15,728 nucleotides of DNA from Phycisphaerales bacterium (GCA_029243925.1 JAQWRC010000342.1:1-15728); one strand, 5' to 3'; positions 5,927-14,368 are shown, numbered from the stretch's first letter. Translations and numbers: made by a program. Notes: generated by a model not told the origin, from the sequence alone.

Positions 5927-7465
5927 ATGACGTCTCAATCGAACACTACCGAACAGGATGCCTCAGCACTCGTCGCGGCGCGAAAAGAGAAATTGCGCCG
6001 CTGGAGAGAAGATCTCGGAGTGCAGCCATATGGACATCGAGTTGATGGCCTGATCTCCCTCGCGGAAGCGCGGTCATCCTTTGATGCCACAGCACATGAT
6101 GCATGGTCGGCCACGCAGGAGGATGGGGAACCCATCGAGGACCCACGGCCGGTCGTGACGGTCGCCGGTCGCTGTGTGCAGCATCGCGCCATGGGCAAAC
6201 TTGTTTTCATGGTGCTGCGTGATCACAGTGGTGACTTGCAGGTGAGCATCTCCAAGCAGGATCTCGAAGGGACGCCGTTCAAGCTCGCATCAAAACTCGA
6301 TTACGGCGACATCGTTGTGGCTCGTGGTCCGATGGGCATGACAAAGAAGGGCGAAATCTGCGTCTGGGCCAATGATTTCCAGGTGCATTGCAAATCACTC
6401 GCTCCGCCGCCGGAGAAGTTCCACGGGTTGACGGATCAGGAAGCCAGATACCGGCGCCGCTATGTGGACATGTATGCCAACCCGGAAACCATGGGCGTGT
6501 TCTACGCTCGTTCACGGATCGTCTCGTGCATCCGCCGGTGCATGGAGGATTCTGGTTTCGTCGAAGTCGAAACACCGATGATGCAGCCCATTGCGGGCGG
6601 CGCAGCCGCGAGGCCGTTTTCCACGCATCACAATGCATTGGACATCGAACTGTTCATGCGCATCGCCCCGGAGCTCTACCTCAAGCGTCTTCTGGTTGGG
6701 GGAATGCCACGGGTGTTCGAACTCAACCGCAATTTTCGCAATGAGGGCGTGGACCGTCGGCACAATCCCGAGTTCACCATGCTGGAGGCGTACCAGGCCT
6801 TCGGTGATTACGACGCCGTACTTGTCCTCACCGAGTCGATGCTCAAGGCAGTGGCCACCGAGCTGGCCGAGGATGGTTCGATGGTGCGACCCTACGGGGA
6901 CATTTCAATCGACTGGTCCAAGCCGTTCATGCGGCAGACGTATGCAGAGCTGGTTCAGCAGGGCGCAGGCGTTGACATGCACGATGAAGCAGCAGTTCGC
7001 GCCGCGGCCGCGTCGCTGGGCATGGAGGACGCGACGACCAAGGACCATTGGCTGCTGGTCGAGGAGTTGTTCGAGGCCAAGGGCGAGTCTGCGATTGACC
7101 CAAGTCAGCCGACCTTCGTCATCGACTACCCAAGCGCCGTGTCTCCGCTCTCACGTCCTCACGAGGACAACCCGACCCTCGCGTACCGAAGCGAGCTGTT
7201 CATCGGCGGAATGGAACTCGGCAACTTCTATACCGAACTCAATGATCCTGCGATTCAGGAATCCAAGTTCACGGAGCAGTTGGCTGGAGCAGATGACGAG
7301 GCGAATGCGTTCAGGTCGATGGATCACGATTTCATCGAGTCTCTGCGCGTCGGCATGCCGCCCGCGGGTGGATTCGGTCTTGGTATTGATCGAGTCGTGA
7401 TGCTTATGACCAACTGCACGAGTATTCGCGATGTCATTCTGTTTCCGCTCATGCGACCGGAGTAA
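5927..7465 (+). CDS. lysS: Lysine--tRNA ligase, class II
   Basis: A full-length 512-residue LysRS that charges tRNA-Lys with lysine in the cytoplasm. An OB-fold anticodon-binding domain covers about residues 75-160 (VTVAGRCVQHRAMGKLVF). The class II catalytic domain follows. Motif 1 lies around FVEVETPMMQ at 211-220. Next come GGAAARPF at 224-231 and the MRIAPELYLKRLLVGG stretch at 244-259. Motif 2 is VFELNRNFRNEG at 263-274, followed by HNPEFTMLE at 279-287. Motif 3 is GGFGLGIDRVVML at 481-493. The lysine-pocket region SPLSRPH and GGMELGNFYTELND is intact. ATG at 5927 has no clear Shine-Dalgarno and lies 41 bp from the divergent SDR gene. It heads an operon that continues 3 bases after its stop with the transglutaminase-like gene. 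Confidence 0.97.
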   Translation: MTSQSNTTEQDASALVAARKEKLRRWREDLGVQPYGHRVDGLISLAEARSSFDATAHDAWSATQEDGEPIEDPRPVVTVAGRCVQHRAMGKLVFMVLRDHSGDLQVSISKQDLEGTPFKLASKLDYGDIVVARGPMGMTKKGEICVWANDFQVHCKSLAPPPEKFHGLTDQEARYRRRYVDMYANPETMGVFYARSRIVSCIRRCMEDSGFVEVETPMMQPIAGGAAARPFSTHHNALDIELFMRIAPELYLKRLLVGGMPRVFELNRNFRNEGVDRRHNPEFTMLEAYQAFGDYDAVLVLTESMLKAVATELAEDGSMVRPYGDISIDWSKPFMRQTYAELVQQGAGVDMHDEAAVRAAAASLGMEDATTKDHWLLVEELFEAKGESAIDPSQPTFVIDYPSAVSPLSRPHEDNPTLAYRSELFIGGMELGNFYTELNDPAIQESKFTEQLAGADDEANAFRSMDHDFIESLRVGMPPAGGFGLGIDRVVMLMTNCTSIRDVILFPLMRPE

Positions 7466-7468
7466 CTC

Positions 7469-8953
7469 ATGCGTTTGTTCTACGTTGTTCTTGTGCTGCT
7501 GTGTTCGCTGTGTGCTTCAGTGGCAACCGCCGCGGATGTCGAAAGATGGTTCGAGATGCAGCTGCTGGGGCAGCCTGCGGGCTGGAGCAATGAACTGCAG
7601 CGAGAGCAGGGTGATGGAGAGGCGTACTGGTCGACAGAGACCTCGATGCACATCAAGCGTGGTTCGGTTGAAGTTTCGCTGAGCATGCAGGTTGCTTGGT
7701 TGGAAGCTTCGGATGGAACTCCGATTTCAATGACGATGCGTCAGGACATGAGCGGGCAACGGATGGGCGTCATCTGGGCATTTGATGGCGATACGATCGA
7801 AGTCACGGGCAGCCAGGATGGGCGCCGCACGACATCGAAGGTCAAGGTGCCCGAGGGAACGTGGTATTCCGCCGGCGCACTCAAGCAGGAAACCGCGCGG
7901 CGAATCACGTCCGGCGAAACCGAGTTCGCGTTGAAGACGATGCTGCCGGATATCGGCGTGAAACTTGTCACGGTGACCTCGAAGCAGACCGGCACCGGCA
8001 TGTACGAGCATGATGGTCAGTCAGTCCCCGTGACGATCTGGAAGGTCACGAACGACGCCATGCCATTTGTTTCAAACGTCAAGATGGATGCCCAAGGCCA
8101 GATCATGGAGACTGTGATGGAGGCGCCATTCGGCGAGATGGTGATGCGCCGAACGACAAAGGCCAAGGCCGTGGCATCATTTGAAGGATCAGATGGCCCG
8201 GAATTGATGGACTCGCTGATGGTGCCGGTCAGTCGTCCCATTCCGAATTGGCGTACTGACCGGACGGCATCATTTCGTCTGAAGGCCCGCACGGGTGCGA
8301 TTCCATCGCTTCCTTCAACTGGATATCAGCGTATGGGTGCAGTCGCAGACGACGGGACGGCGGTACTCCGCGTCGATCTGGATTCGCCATCAATCGCATC
8401 AGAAGCAGATCGAACGAATGCAGACTTTCTCGGCGCTTCGACCATGATCGATCCGACTGATCCGGCGATTGTCAAACTCAAGGACCGTGCGCTTGATGGC
8501 ATCGGTTCCGGAGAGGCCGAGCGGGCGGAAGCGTTGCGACACTTCACGTATGAGTGGATCAGTCGAAAGAACTACGCGACGGTCTATGCTTCGGCATCCG
8601 AAACGGCACGAACGCGTACTGGGGATTGTTCCGAGCACGGCGTCTTGCTTGCCGCATTGCTGCGAGCTGATGGCATTCCGTCGCGGGCAGCTTCCGGTGC
8701 CGTGTACTTGCCGCCTGGCGCAGTCGCTGAGGGCCCGGTCTTTGGCTGGCATATGTGGACGCAGGCCATTATCGACGGACACTGGGTGGATCTCGATGCG
8801 ACGCTGCCGGTTCCGTATACGGTTGGCCATCTCCTGGCGGATACCACCGCGATGACAGACAGTGGTGGTCTATCCAATCAGTGGAATCTGTTGTCTTTGA
8901 TCGGCAATCTCACTGTTGATGTTCTTTCCGTTGATGGTTCACCTGATTCATGA
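7469..8953 (+). CDS. Secreted transglutaminase-like (papain-fold) protein
   Basis: A 494-residue protein with a typical Sec signal peptide (residues 1 to about 21, hydrophobic core FYVVLVLLCSLCASVA, cleavage after ATA). The C-terminal part from about 340 to 460 is a transglutaminase-like domain: GDCSEHGVLLAALLRADGIP at 385-404 with nucleophile Cys387, FGWHMWTQAI at 425-434 with His428, and WVDLDATLP at 439-447 with Asp443. The triad is complete, so a peptidase or amidase activity in the periplasm is plausible. The substrate is unknown. The first 330 or so residues are beta-rich, without a domain I recognise, and may bind the target. ATG at 7469 is 3 bases after lysS, and the stop overlaps the nnrD start as ATGA, so it is co-transcribed with housekeeping genes. 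Confidence 0.82.
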   Translation: MRLFYVVLVLLCSLCASVATAADVERWFEMQLLGQPAGWSNELQREQGDGEAYWSTETSMHIKRGSVEVSLSMQVAWLEASDGTPISMTMRQDMSGQRMGVIWAFDGDTIEVTGSQDGRRTTSKVKVPEGTWYSAGALKQETARRITSGETEFALKTMLPDIGVKLVTVTSKQTGTGMYEHDGQSVPVTIWKVTNDAMPFVSNVKMDAQGQIMETVMEAPFGEMVMRRTTKAKAVASFEGSDGPELMDSLMVPVSRPIPNWRTDRTASFRLKARTGAIPSLPSTGYQRMGAVADDGTAVLRVDLDSPSIASEADRTNADFLGASTMIDPTDPAIVKLKDRALDGIGSGEAERAEALRHFTYEWISRKNYATVYASASETARTRTGDCSEHGVLLAALLRADGIPSRAASGAVYLPPGAVAEGPVFGWHMWTQAIIDGHWVDLDATLPVPYTVGHLLADTTAMTDSGGLSNQWNLLSLIGNLTVDVLSVDGSPDS

Positions 8954-9834
8954 CCATCGAGTTGCCACGTCGACCTGACGATGGGCACAAAGGCACCTTT
9001 GGGACGGTGCTGGTCGTGGGCGGCTGCGACGATTCGGATTCCATGATGCTTGGTGGCCCGGCTTTCGCGGCGCTGGGTGCGTTGCGAAGCGGTGCAGGTC
9101 GGTGCTTCCTCGCTACTCCGGCCGCAATCCTCGCAGAAAGTTTGAGCGTCGCCCCATCCGCGACAGGTGTGCCGCTCCATGACGCACCGAGTGCAATACA
9201 GCGACTTCATGATGCGACTCAGCAGATCGATGCGGAAGTGCTTGGTCCCGCTCTCGGCCGCTCGCCATCAGCGGTGGACGTGGTACGCAGCCGGCTCGCC
9301 ACAGATGGGCCGCCACTGGTGGTTGATGCTGATGGACTGAATGTGTTGGCAGAGCATGCCGACATTGCATCCGGAAGTCGGACGCGCGTGCTGACGCCGC
9401 ACCCAGGCGAGTATGCACGCTTGGCGTGCGCCTATGGGCTGCCCTCGGCAGGGGATGGAGACGAATCACGGACTCAGGCGGCCGCCGCGCTGGCGACGCA
9501 CTCAAGATGCATCGTCGTTCTCAAGGGAAGCAGGACCATTGTCAGCGATGGGAAGCGCCATTGGATGTGCGAGTCAGGTTCGGTGGTGTTGGCGACAGCT
9601 GGGACGGGGGATGTCCTGTCCGGCATCATCGGGGGCCTGCTGGCGCAGCCGTCGAACAACGACGCATTTGCCAATGCCGTGCTCGGCACCTGGCTGCACG
9701 CATCGGCGGGAAGCCTGTGGGCATCGCGACAGGGCGACCGCGGCATGCTGGCAGCGGAACTTGCGTTCGTGGTCCCTGAGGTGCTTCATGCATGCACCAT
9801 GGGTCAATGTGAACTTCCTGATGTTCCATCTTGA
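8950..9834 (+). CDS. nnrD: ADP-dependent (S)-NAD(P)H-hydrate dehydratase NnrD
   Basis: A 294-residue ribokinase-fold enzyme that dehydrates damaged NAD(P)H hydrate back to NAD(P)H, a metabolite-repair step in the cytoplasm. Visible motifs are HKGTFGTVLVVGG at 13-25, GGPAFAALGALRSGAG at 35-50, VVDADGLNVLA at 124-134, LTPHPGEYARL at 148-158, VVLKGSRTIV at 189-198, and the ATP/ADP-site anion hole TAGTGDVLSGIIGGLLAQ at 216-233 with catalytic Asp221. The N-terminal NnrE epimerase domain found fused in E. coli YjeF is absent, so the epimerase must be encoded elsewhere. The start ATG overlaps the preceding stop by 4 bases, so it is translationally coupled to the transglutaminase-like gene. Confidence 0.94.
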   Translation: MTIELPRRPDDGHKGTFGTVLVVGGCDDSDSMMLGGPAFAALGALRSGAGRCFLATPAAILAESLSVAPSATGVPLHDAPSAIQRLHDATQQIDAEVLGPALGRSPSAVDVVRSRLATDGPPLVVDADGLNVLAEHADIASGSRTRVLTPHPGEYARLACAYGLPSAGDGDESRTQAAAALATHSRCIVVLKGSRTIVSDGKRHWMCESGSVVLATAGTGDVLSGIIGGLLAQPSNNDAFANAVLGTWLHASAGSLWASRQGDRGMLAAELAFVVPEVLHACTMGQCELPDVPS

Positions 9835-9876
9835 CCTGACGGCGGTACACTGTGCGATCCGGCAAAGGAAGGACAC

Positions 9877-10917
9877 GTGACGATGGCGACGATCAATACA
9901 GAACTCGGTTCTCTTGAAAACACGCAATGGGTGTCAGGGACCTACTGCTTTGGAAATCCGCAGGTCGGCACGACTCGTCAGGGCAAGCCCTTTCTGAAGT
10001 GCCTGCTTCGCGATGCGACCGGTGAGGTGCAGGGCCGGATGTGGTCATTTGATCAACACCGGTTGAAGGAACTGGCACGCACCGGCTTTGTCCGCATTGA
10101 AGGCAGTGCCGAGAATTACAACGACCAGATCCAGTTGAAGATCGAGTCGATCGAGGCCGCCGAGGTCACGGAATCAGACATGCAGCAACTGCTGCCGTCG
10201 ACCGAACATGACATCGATGCCATGTTCAGCCACGTCACGTCGTTGCTGCAGTCGATGTCGCATCCGGCCATGCGTTCGCTTGCTGATGCATACCTCAACG
10301 ACGATGAGCTCATGGCGAGGTTTCGCATGGCGCCCGCGGCGATGGCCATGCATCATGCATGGATTGGTGGACTTCTTGAACACACCCATCAGCTCATGTG
10401 CATCGCCGATGCAATCGTGCCGTTGTATGGCGAGGCGATCGATCGCGATCTCGTGCTCATGGGACTCTTCATACACGACCTCGGGAAGACGATTGAGCTG
10501 ACCTGGCAGAAGGGGTTTGATTACACGACGGAAGGCAATCTCATCGGGCATATTGCCCGAGGCGCGATCTGGCTCGAGTCGAAATCCGCGACATGTGAAC
10601 CGCCATTGCCGGGTGAAGCACTTCGGGTGCTGCAGAACATCATCTTGAGCCACCATGGTGAGCCCGAGTACGGCGCGCTGCGACCTCCTGCAACGCCGGA
10701 AGCGATCCTCATTTCCCAACTCGACAATCTGGATGCCAAGACGCAGATGGCGATCACCGCCGTCCAGCAACCTGGTGCAGTCGATGGAGCATTCACCGAC
10801 AAGATCTGGGGACTCAACTCCTCGCGACTGTATCGCCCGGATCCACTGGCTTCAGGCCGTGAAGGTCAGGAGCAAGATGCAGTTGATGCGGCATCACTCT
10901 TTCCGGAGGGGAACTGA
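9877..10917 (+). CDS. YhaM-like 3'-5' exoribonuclease (OB-fold plus HD domain)
   Basis: A 346-residue cytoplasmic nuclease of the YhaM/CBF1 type. An N-terminal OB-like nucleic-acid-binding domain (about 15-95, including FLKCLLRDATGEVQGRMW) is followed by an HD phosphohydrolase domain. Metal-binding residues are seen in GGLLEHTHQL (His169), LFIHDLGK (His200, Asp201), IGHIARG (His225), ILSHHGEPEYGALRPP (His259/260) and LDNLDAK (Asp283). The SHHGEPEYG block is typical of YhaM. The family degrades single-stranded RNA or DNA in B. subtilis and relatives. The start is GTG at 9877, 4 bases after an AAAGGAAGG, with ATG at 9883 as an alternative. The 42 bases upstream are the largest gap in this operon, and I find no convincing promoter there. 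The C-terminal 30 residues are acidic and likely disordered. Confidence 0.86.
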   Translation: MTMATINTELGSLENTQWVSGTYCFGNPQVGTTRQGKPFLKCLLRDATGEVQGRMWSFDQHRLKELARTGFVRIEGSAENYNDQIQLKIESIEAAEVTESDMQQLLPSTEHDIDAMFSHVTSLLQSMSHPAMRSLADAYLNDDELMARFRMAPAAMAMHHAWIGGLLEHTHQLMCIADAIVPLYGEAIDRDLVLMGLFIHDLGKTIELTWQKGFDYTTEGNLIGHIARGAIWLESKSATCEPPLPGEALRVLQNIILSHHGEPEYGALRPPATPEAILISQLDNLDAKTQMAITAVQQPGAVDGAFTDKIWGLNSSRLYRPDPLASGREGQEQDAVDAASLFPEGN

Positions 10918-10921
10918 TCCT

Positions 10922-11683
10922 ATGAGCCTTGCTCCGAAAATTCTGGTGGGTATTCCGGTCTACAACGAGGCACGATACGTCGATGACGTGCTGTCAAAGG
11001 TTCGTTCGCTTGGATACGACGTGCTCGTCGTCGATGATGGATCGACGGATGACACGCCGATGCGCCTGGCGCAGCAGCCGGTCGAAGTCGCGCGGCATGC
11101 GGTTAATCGCGGCTACGGGCGATCCATGCAGGACATGCTGCGGTGGGGGTGCTGCGGTAGTTACGAGTGGCTTATCACCATGGATTGCGATCTGCAGCAT
11201 GAGCCGGCCGCGATTCCGGATTTTGTCGCTGCGATTGAGCGAAATGATGCAGATGTCATTTCAGGCAGCCGCTACCTGGACATGCACCCCGAGAATGATG
11301 CCCCGCCCGTGGACCGACAATCCATCAATCACGATGTCACGATGGAACTCAATGCCCGTCTTGAGCTTTCGATCACCGATGCCTTCTGTGGGTTCAAGGC
11401 ATACCGCCTTCGCACCTGTGCATCGTTGGCGCTGGATGCGGATGGGTATGACTTTCCGATGCAGTTCTGGGTGCAGGCTGCCGCAGCTGATTTGCGTATC
11501 GTCGAACTGCCGGTGCGATTGATCTACAACGATCCAAGTCGAACCTTCGGTGGTCCGCTCAATGAACCGGTGGCCAGGCGACGTCACTATCTGAATACGA
11601 TGCATCGGGAGTTGCTGCGTTGCGCTGATCAACTTCCTGCTGGCGCCATTGCTGGAATCGAAGACACCGTGCTGGAAGCATGA
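10922..11683 (+). CDS. Glycosyltransferase family 2, DPM1-like
   Basis: A 253-residue GT-A fold transferase that moves a sugar from a nucleotide donor, in the style of polyprenyl-phosphate mannosyl- or glucosyltransferases. Motifs are ILVGIPVYNEARYVDDVL at 7-24, VLVVDDGSTDDT at 34-45, NRGYGRSMQDML at 62-73, the metal-binding DCD at 88-90 followed by LQHEP, ISGSRYL at 113-119, and ITDAFCGFKAYR at 151-162. There is no C-terminal membrane domain, so it probably acts at the inner face of the membrane. Donor and acceptor cannot be inferred. ATG at 10922 is 4 bases after the exoribonuclease stop, with GGAGGGG inside that gene's end as a ribosome-binding site. The frame is open further upstream, but conserved sequence begins here. 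Its stop overlaps the next start as ATGA. Confidence 0.9.
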   Translation: MSLAPKILVGIPVYNEARYVDDVLSKVRSLGYDVLVVDDGSTDDTPMRLAQQPVEVARHAVNRGYGRSMQDMLRWGCCGSYEWLITMDCDLQHEPAAIPDFVAAIERNDADVISGSRYLDMHPENDAPPVDRQSINHDVTMELNARLELSITDAFCGFKAYRLRTCASLALDADGYDFPMQFWVQAAAADLRIVELPVRLIYNDPSRTFGGPLNEPVARRRHYLNTMHRELLRCADQLPAGAIAGIEDTVLEA

Positions 11684-12951
11684 ACGCATCTCCCGGTGGC
11701 ATGGATCTGCTGCTCGAGCCGGCGCCGCCTTGGAATGCGACGGCTGATTCCGGCAATGAGATTCGCCGAGCGACGCTTGAATCATTCGGACTTGACCCGT
11801 GCCGCCCCGTAGTGGTGGTCGGGCACCAGCCACTTTTCTGGCATTCTGGCATCCTGGCCAAATTTCTGGCGGCGGATGCCCTTGCGCAACAGTGCAATGG
11901 GCAACTCGTTCATCTGGTGCTGGATGGCCATCGTGGTGAGTTTGGATGCGTGCGTTGGCCGAGAACAGCTGAGGATGGAACGATCTCAGGCGTGGACTGG
12001 GTGTATCGCCACGTGGAACCCGATGTGCCCATGGGATTGCACATGGCGTGTGCGCCCCGCGATGTCCCCGAGGAATCAGCTGCGATGTTGCACTCGATTC
12101 GTGATGCATTGCGTACGGCGAGCGACCAAACGGATGCGGCATGGCAGCACGCTGCAGCGCTGAACAGTCTGATGGATTTCGCTGTCGGCCCGCGCACGAC
12201 GGTGATGGCGAGTGATCTGGCGGCCTCCCCGGTGGGGGCGGAGTTGTTGGATCGCATGTGCAATGATGCGGATGCAGGCCGGGCGCACTACAACTCGGCC
12301 GCCGCAACGCGTCCTCATGCAGGTGTTGCTGCGTTGGAATCAGGTGAACTGCCGCTTTGGACCGCCGATGAGCAGGCTCGACTGCATACGGCACGAGTTG
12401 ATGATCCGGACGGGGCTCGTCGATTTCCGAAAGCACTGCTGCTGACGGCCATGGCACGTACAGGTCTGGCCGATGTCTTCGTGCATGGCACGGGTGGCGC
12501 GGGCTACGATGGCATGATGGAAGCCTGGTTGGGTGGGTGGCTTGATCGTTGTTGCTGCCCCATGGTGGTTGCCAGTGCTTCACTGCACCTTCCATTGGGT
12601 ACGCGAGAAGGATGGGAGTCCATTCGGCGGAAGCGCATTGCTCAAGTTCGCCGTCAGCGCCATGACCCATCGTTGCTTCTTGGAGGCGGTCTTTCTCAGG
12701 ACAAGACGGCAATGCTCGAGCAGATCGATGCGATGCCGGCAAAGTCCTCGGCTCGACGTGAAGCCTATCTGACCATGCATGAGCAACTGAGTTCGCATCC
12801 GGCGGCCGGGGATGGTGCACTGACGAAGGCAGAACGAAATCGGCTTGATCGCAGCGTACTGGCGGCCGCCAGTCGAACGTGGCCGTTTCCGCTCTTTGCG
12901 AAATCGGAGATCGAATCGCTTCGTGATGCGGTGCATGCGGGGATGAGGTAG
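11680..12951 (+). CDS. Conserved protein of unknown function, faintly BshC-like
   Basis: A 423-residue soluble protein with no signal peptide or membrane segment. I do not recognise a named family with confidence. Residues 44-68 contain VVVVGHQPLFWHSG and then ILAKFLAADALA, which recall the GQQ..LFxGPxxxxxKxxxAxxLA start of BshC, the cysteine-adding enzyme of bacillithiol synthesis. LVLDGHRGEF at 79-88 could be a following Rossmann strand. Residues 264-280 (ADVFVHGTGGAGYDGMM) and 298-306 (ASASLHLPL) look like a second conserved core. From memory, similar 'FIHGIGGAKYD' proteins occur in planctomycetes without a known role. It starts inside the stop of the GT2 gene (ATGA), so the two are translationally coupled and may share a pathway. 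It is the last gene of the lysS operon. Three adjacent Cys at 291-293 are unusual. Confidence 0.72.
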   Translation: MNASPGGMDLLLEPAPPWNATADSGNEIRRATLESFGLDPCRPVVVVGHQPLFWHSGILAKFLAADALAQQCNGQLVHLVLDGHRGEFGCVRWPRTAEDGTISGVDWVYRHVEPDVPMGLHMACAPRDVPEESAAMLHSIRDALRTASDQTDAAWQHAAALNSLMDFAVGPRTTVMASDLAASPVGAELLDRMCNDADAGRAHYNSAAATRPHAGVAALESGELPLWTADEQARLHTARVDDPDGARRFPKALLLTAMARTGLADVFVHGTGGAGYDGMMEAWLGGWLDRCCCPMVVASASLHLPLGTREGWESIRRKRIAQVRRQRHDPSLLLGGGLSQDKTAMLEQIDAMPAKSSARREAYLTMHEQLSSHPAAGDGALTKAERNRLDRSVLAAASRTWPFPLFAKSEIESLRDAVHAGMR

Positions 12952-12954
12952 GAG

Positions 12955-12976
12955 TTCGAGCTCAGTTGGTCTCGAA
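12955..12976. terminator. Weak hairpin between convergent genes
   Basis: TTCGAG at 12955-12960 pairs with CTCGAA at 12971-12976 across a 10-base loop. It sits at the meeting point of the convergent lysS operon and the secreted-protein gene, whose stop codon lies inside it. No T-run follows on either strand, so it is at best a weak bidirectional terminator. Confidence 0.2.
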
Positions 12977-14368
12977 GCCAGCGGCCGACCATCGTTGCTG
13001 CACATCCTCGGCGGTTGCCGGCTCGATGACACTCCCGTCGGGCTTGATGACGCGGAGGAGTAAGCCGTTGCGGCCAAAGCTCGCCCGAGTCGGAAGAGAT
13101 CCCTCGCCGATACGGCTTTCCAGTGTCATTCGATTGCTGTTTCCGGGGTCCGGTTGCCAGGTATCCAGTCGCAACGTGATCCCGGGTGCTGTTCCAGAAG
13201 ATTCGTATGCATAGAACCCGTAGGCGGCGGGCTCATTTGGAACGAGGTATGAAATGAGGCTGTTCAATGGTCGCGGAAGCCAGCCCTCGGGAACCGTCCA
13301 CTCATACGGCTGCCGGAGATTGATGTCCGGATCTTCCTTGATGACATGCAGCGTGGGTTGTGGACTGCCCAAGCACGGCTCCGTTCGGAAGCCTATTTCA
13401 GTCTCAGTCATTTGGGCTACGCCCTGACGACGTGTAGCAGTGATGTTCCACGCTTCCCGCTGGAGATCCCAGGAAACCCATTGGAGCGCAAGGATGTCAA
13501 TATAGATCTTTCGCTCGCGGTCCAGAATGAAGCGCCCGTGCTCAGTGACCAGCAGGCCCTCTTCGATTTCCTCAGGTGTATACCGCTCAGGATTTCGATG
13601 TCTCATGATGGTGCCGCGCTGGGCGGCGCGACCTTCAATCAGGCTGTAGCCAATCTCCGCATCCGTACCTTCACCGGGGTGATGGATTCGGCGGAGTTGC
13701 CGGAAGCCATCGAATGCTCGAAGGTCCTGCTCAGTGATTGAGCTCAGGAGGGCTTGGCCATTCGCCATGGCTCCTTCTCGATTCAGGTTGGAGAGGGTGC
13801 GGTCCAGTGGCCTGATAGAAGAGAAGGCCTGAGTCAGCTCCTCTTTGACCCATTCCAAATCGCTGGGGAGGGTGACAACGCTCCCAACGAGCCACAAGTT
13901 GTCCTTGGTCTTCAGTACCATTGTCCCAAAGGCCAGTTTGTGGCCCTCAGGAGTGGTTTTTGTGACCCATGCAATCTCTGCAAGTTCCTTGTCCACAGCG
14001 ATTTGAGATTGTGAGACGACGTCAAACCCGAGGTCCGCTTCCTGCTGGGCTCCAAGAAGCTCTATAAGAAGGTTTCTCGCATCAGCTTCCTCACTTTGAA
14101 GTTGCTCAAGCCTCAGGCTCCAGCGAGGTGTATCTCCGCCACCACGAAAGAGGAGGTACGGGGGCTCTCCAGAGGCATTTTTGCCTGTAACCTGTGTCCC
14201 ATCAGACACTTGCAACTGTATCCCAAGGGCATTGCTGGTCAGTGTTTCGCTATATGCAAGGGTGCTGGTGCTCAGTGCCACTGTTAGGGCCATGGTTGCA
14301 GCGGCATATCGCCTTGCACGGCCGCACAGGCCAACATGTCGTCGTATTTGGGGCATAGGGAGCACCAT
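12962..14368 (-). CDS. Secreted protein of unknown function
   Basis: A protein of about 468 residues (from ATG at 14368) with a signal-peptide-like N-terminus: basic RRHVGLCGRARR, then hydrophobic AAATMALTVALSTSTLA, and likely cleavage near AYS-ET around residue 40. No membrane helix follows, so a periplasmic location is likely. I recognise no family. A first section (about 45-200) ends in LWLVGSVVTLP...LTQAFSSIRPL, a pattern reminiscent of PsbP/DUF1795-like folds where an export protein is scored by 'SF.pL', but this is weak. The rest is beta-rich, with many Trp and charged residues. The frame is open to GTG 14449 and ATG 14446, but those starts run into the rpsJ promoter. ATG at 14356 is another option. 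None has a good Shine-Dalgarno. It is convergent with the unknown gene 10 bases away and divergent from rpsJ. Confidence 0.7.
   Translation of the reverse strand: MVLPMPQIRRHVGLCGRARRYAAATMALTVALSTSTLAYSETLTSNALGIQLQVSDGTQVTGKNASGEPPYLLFRGGGDTPRWSLRLEQLQSEEADARNLLIELLGAQQEADLGFDVVSQSQIAVDKELAEIAWVTKTTPEGHKLAFGTMVLKTKDNLWLVGSVVTLPSDLEWVKEELTQAFSSIRPLDRTLSNLNREGAMANGQALLSSITEQDLRAFDGFRQLRRIHHPGEGTDAEIGYSLIEGRAAQRGTIMRHRNPERYTPEEIEEGLLVTEHGRFILDRERKIYIDILALQWVSWDLQREAWNITATRRQGVAQMTETEIGFRTEPCLGSPQPTLHVIKEDPDINLRQPYEWTVPEGWLPRPLNSLISYLVPNEPAAYGFYAYESSGTAPGITLRLDTWQPDPGNSNRMTLESRIGEGSLPTRASFGRNGLLLRVIKPDGSVIEPATAEDVQQRWSAAGFETN

Noticed and set aside
6591..7400. 269-codon plus-strand frame inside lysS
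   Set aside because: Ser/Arg/Trp-rich shadow within a full and well-conserved LysRS.
9831..9858. TTGACC with TGCGAT as a possible internal promoter before the YhaM-like gene
   Set aside because: The -10 matches only three bases, and the implied transcript start would fall on the ribosome-binding site of the gene.
11261..12820. 519-codon minus-strand open frame opposite the GT2 and unknown genes
   Set aside because: His-, Pro- and Arg-rich composition, no recognisable motif, and antisense to a GT2 with all family motifs. It is a by-product of GC-skewed codon positions.
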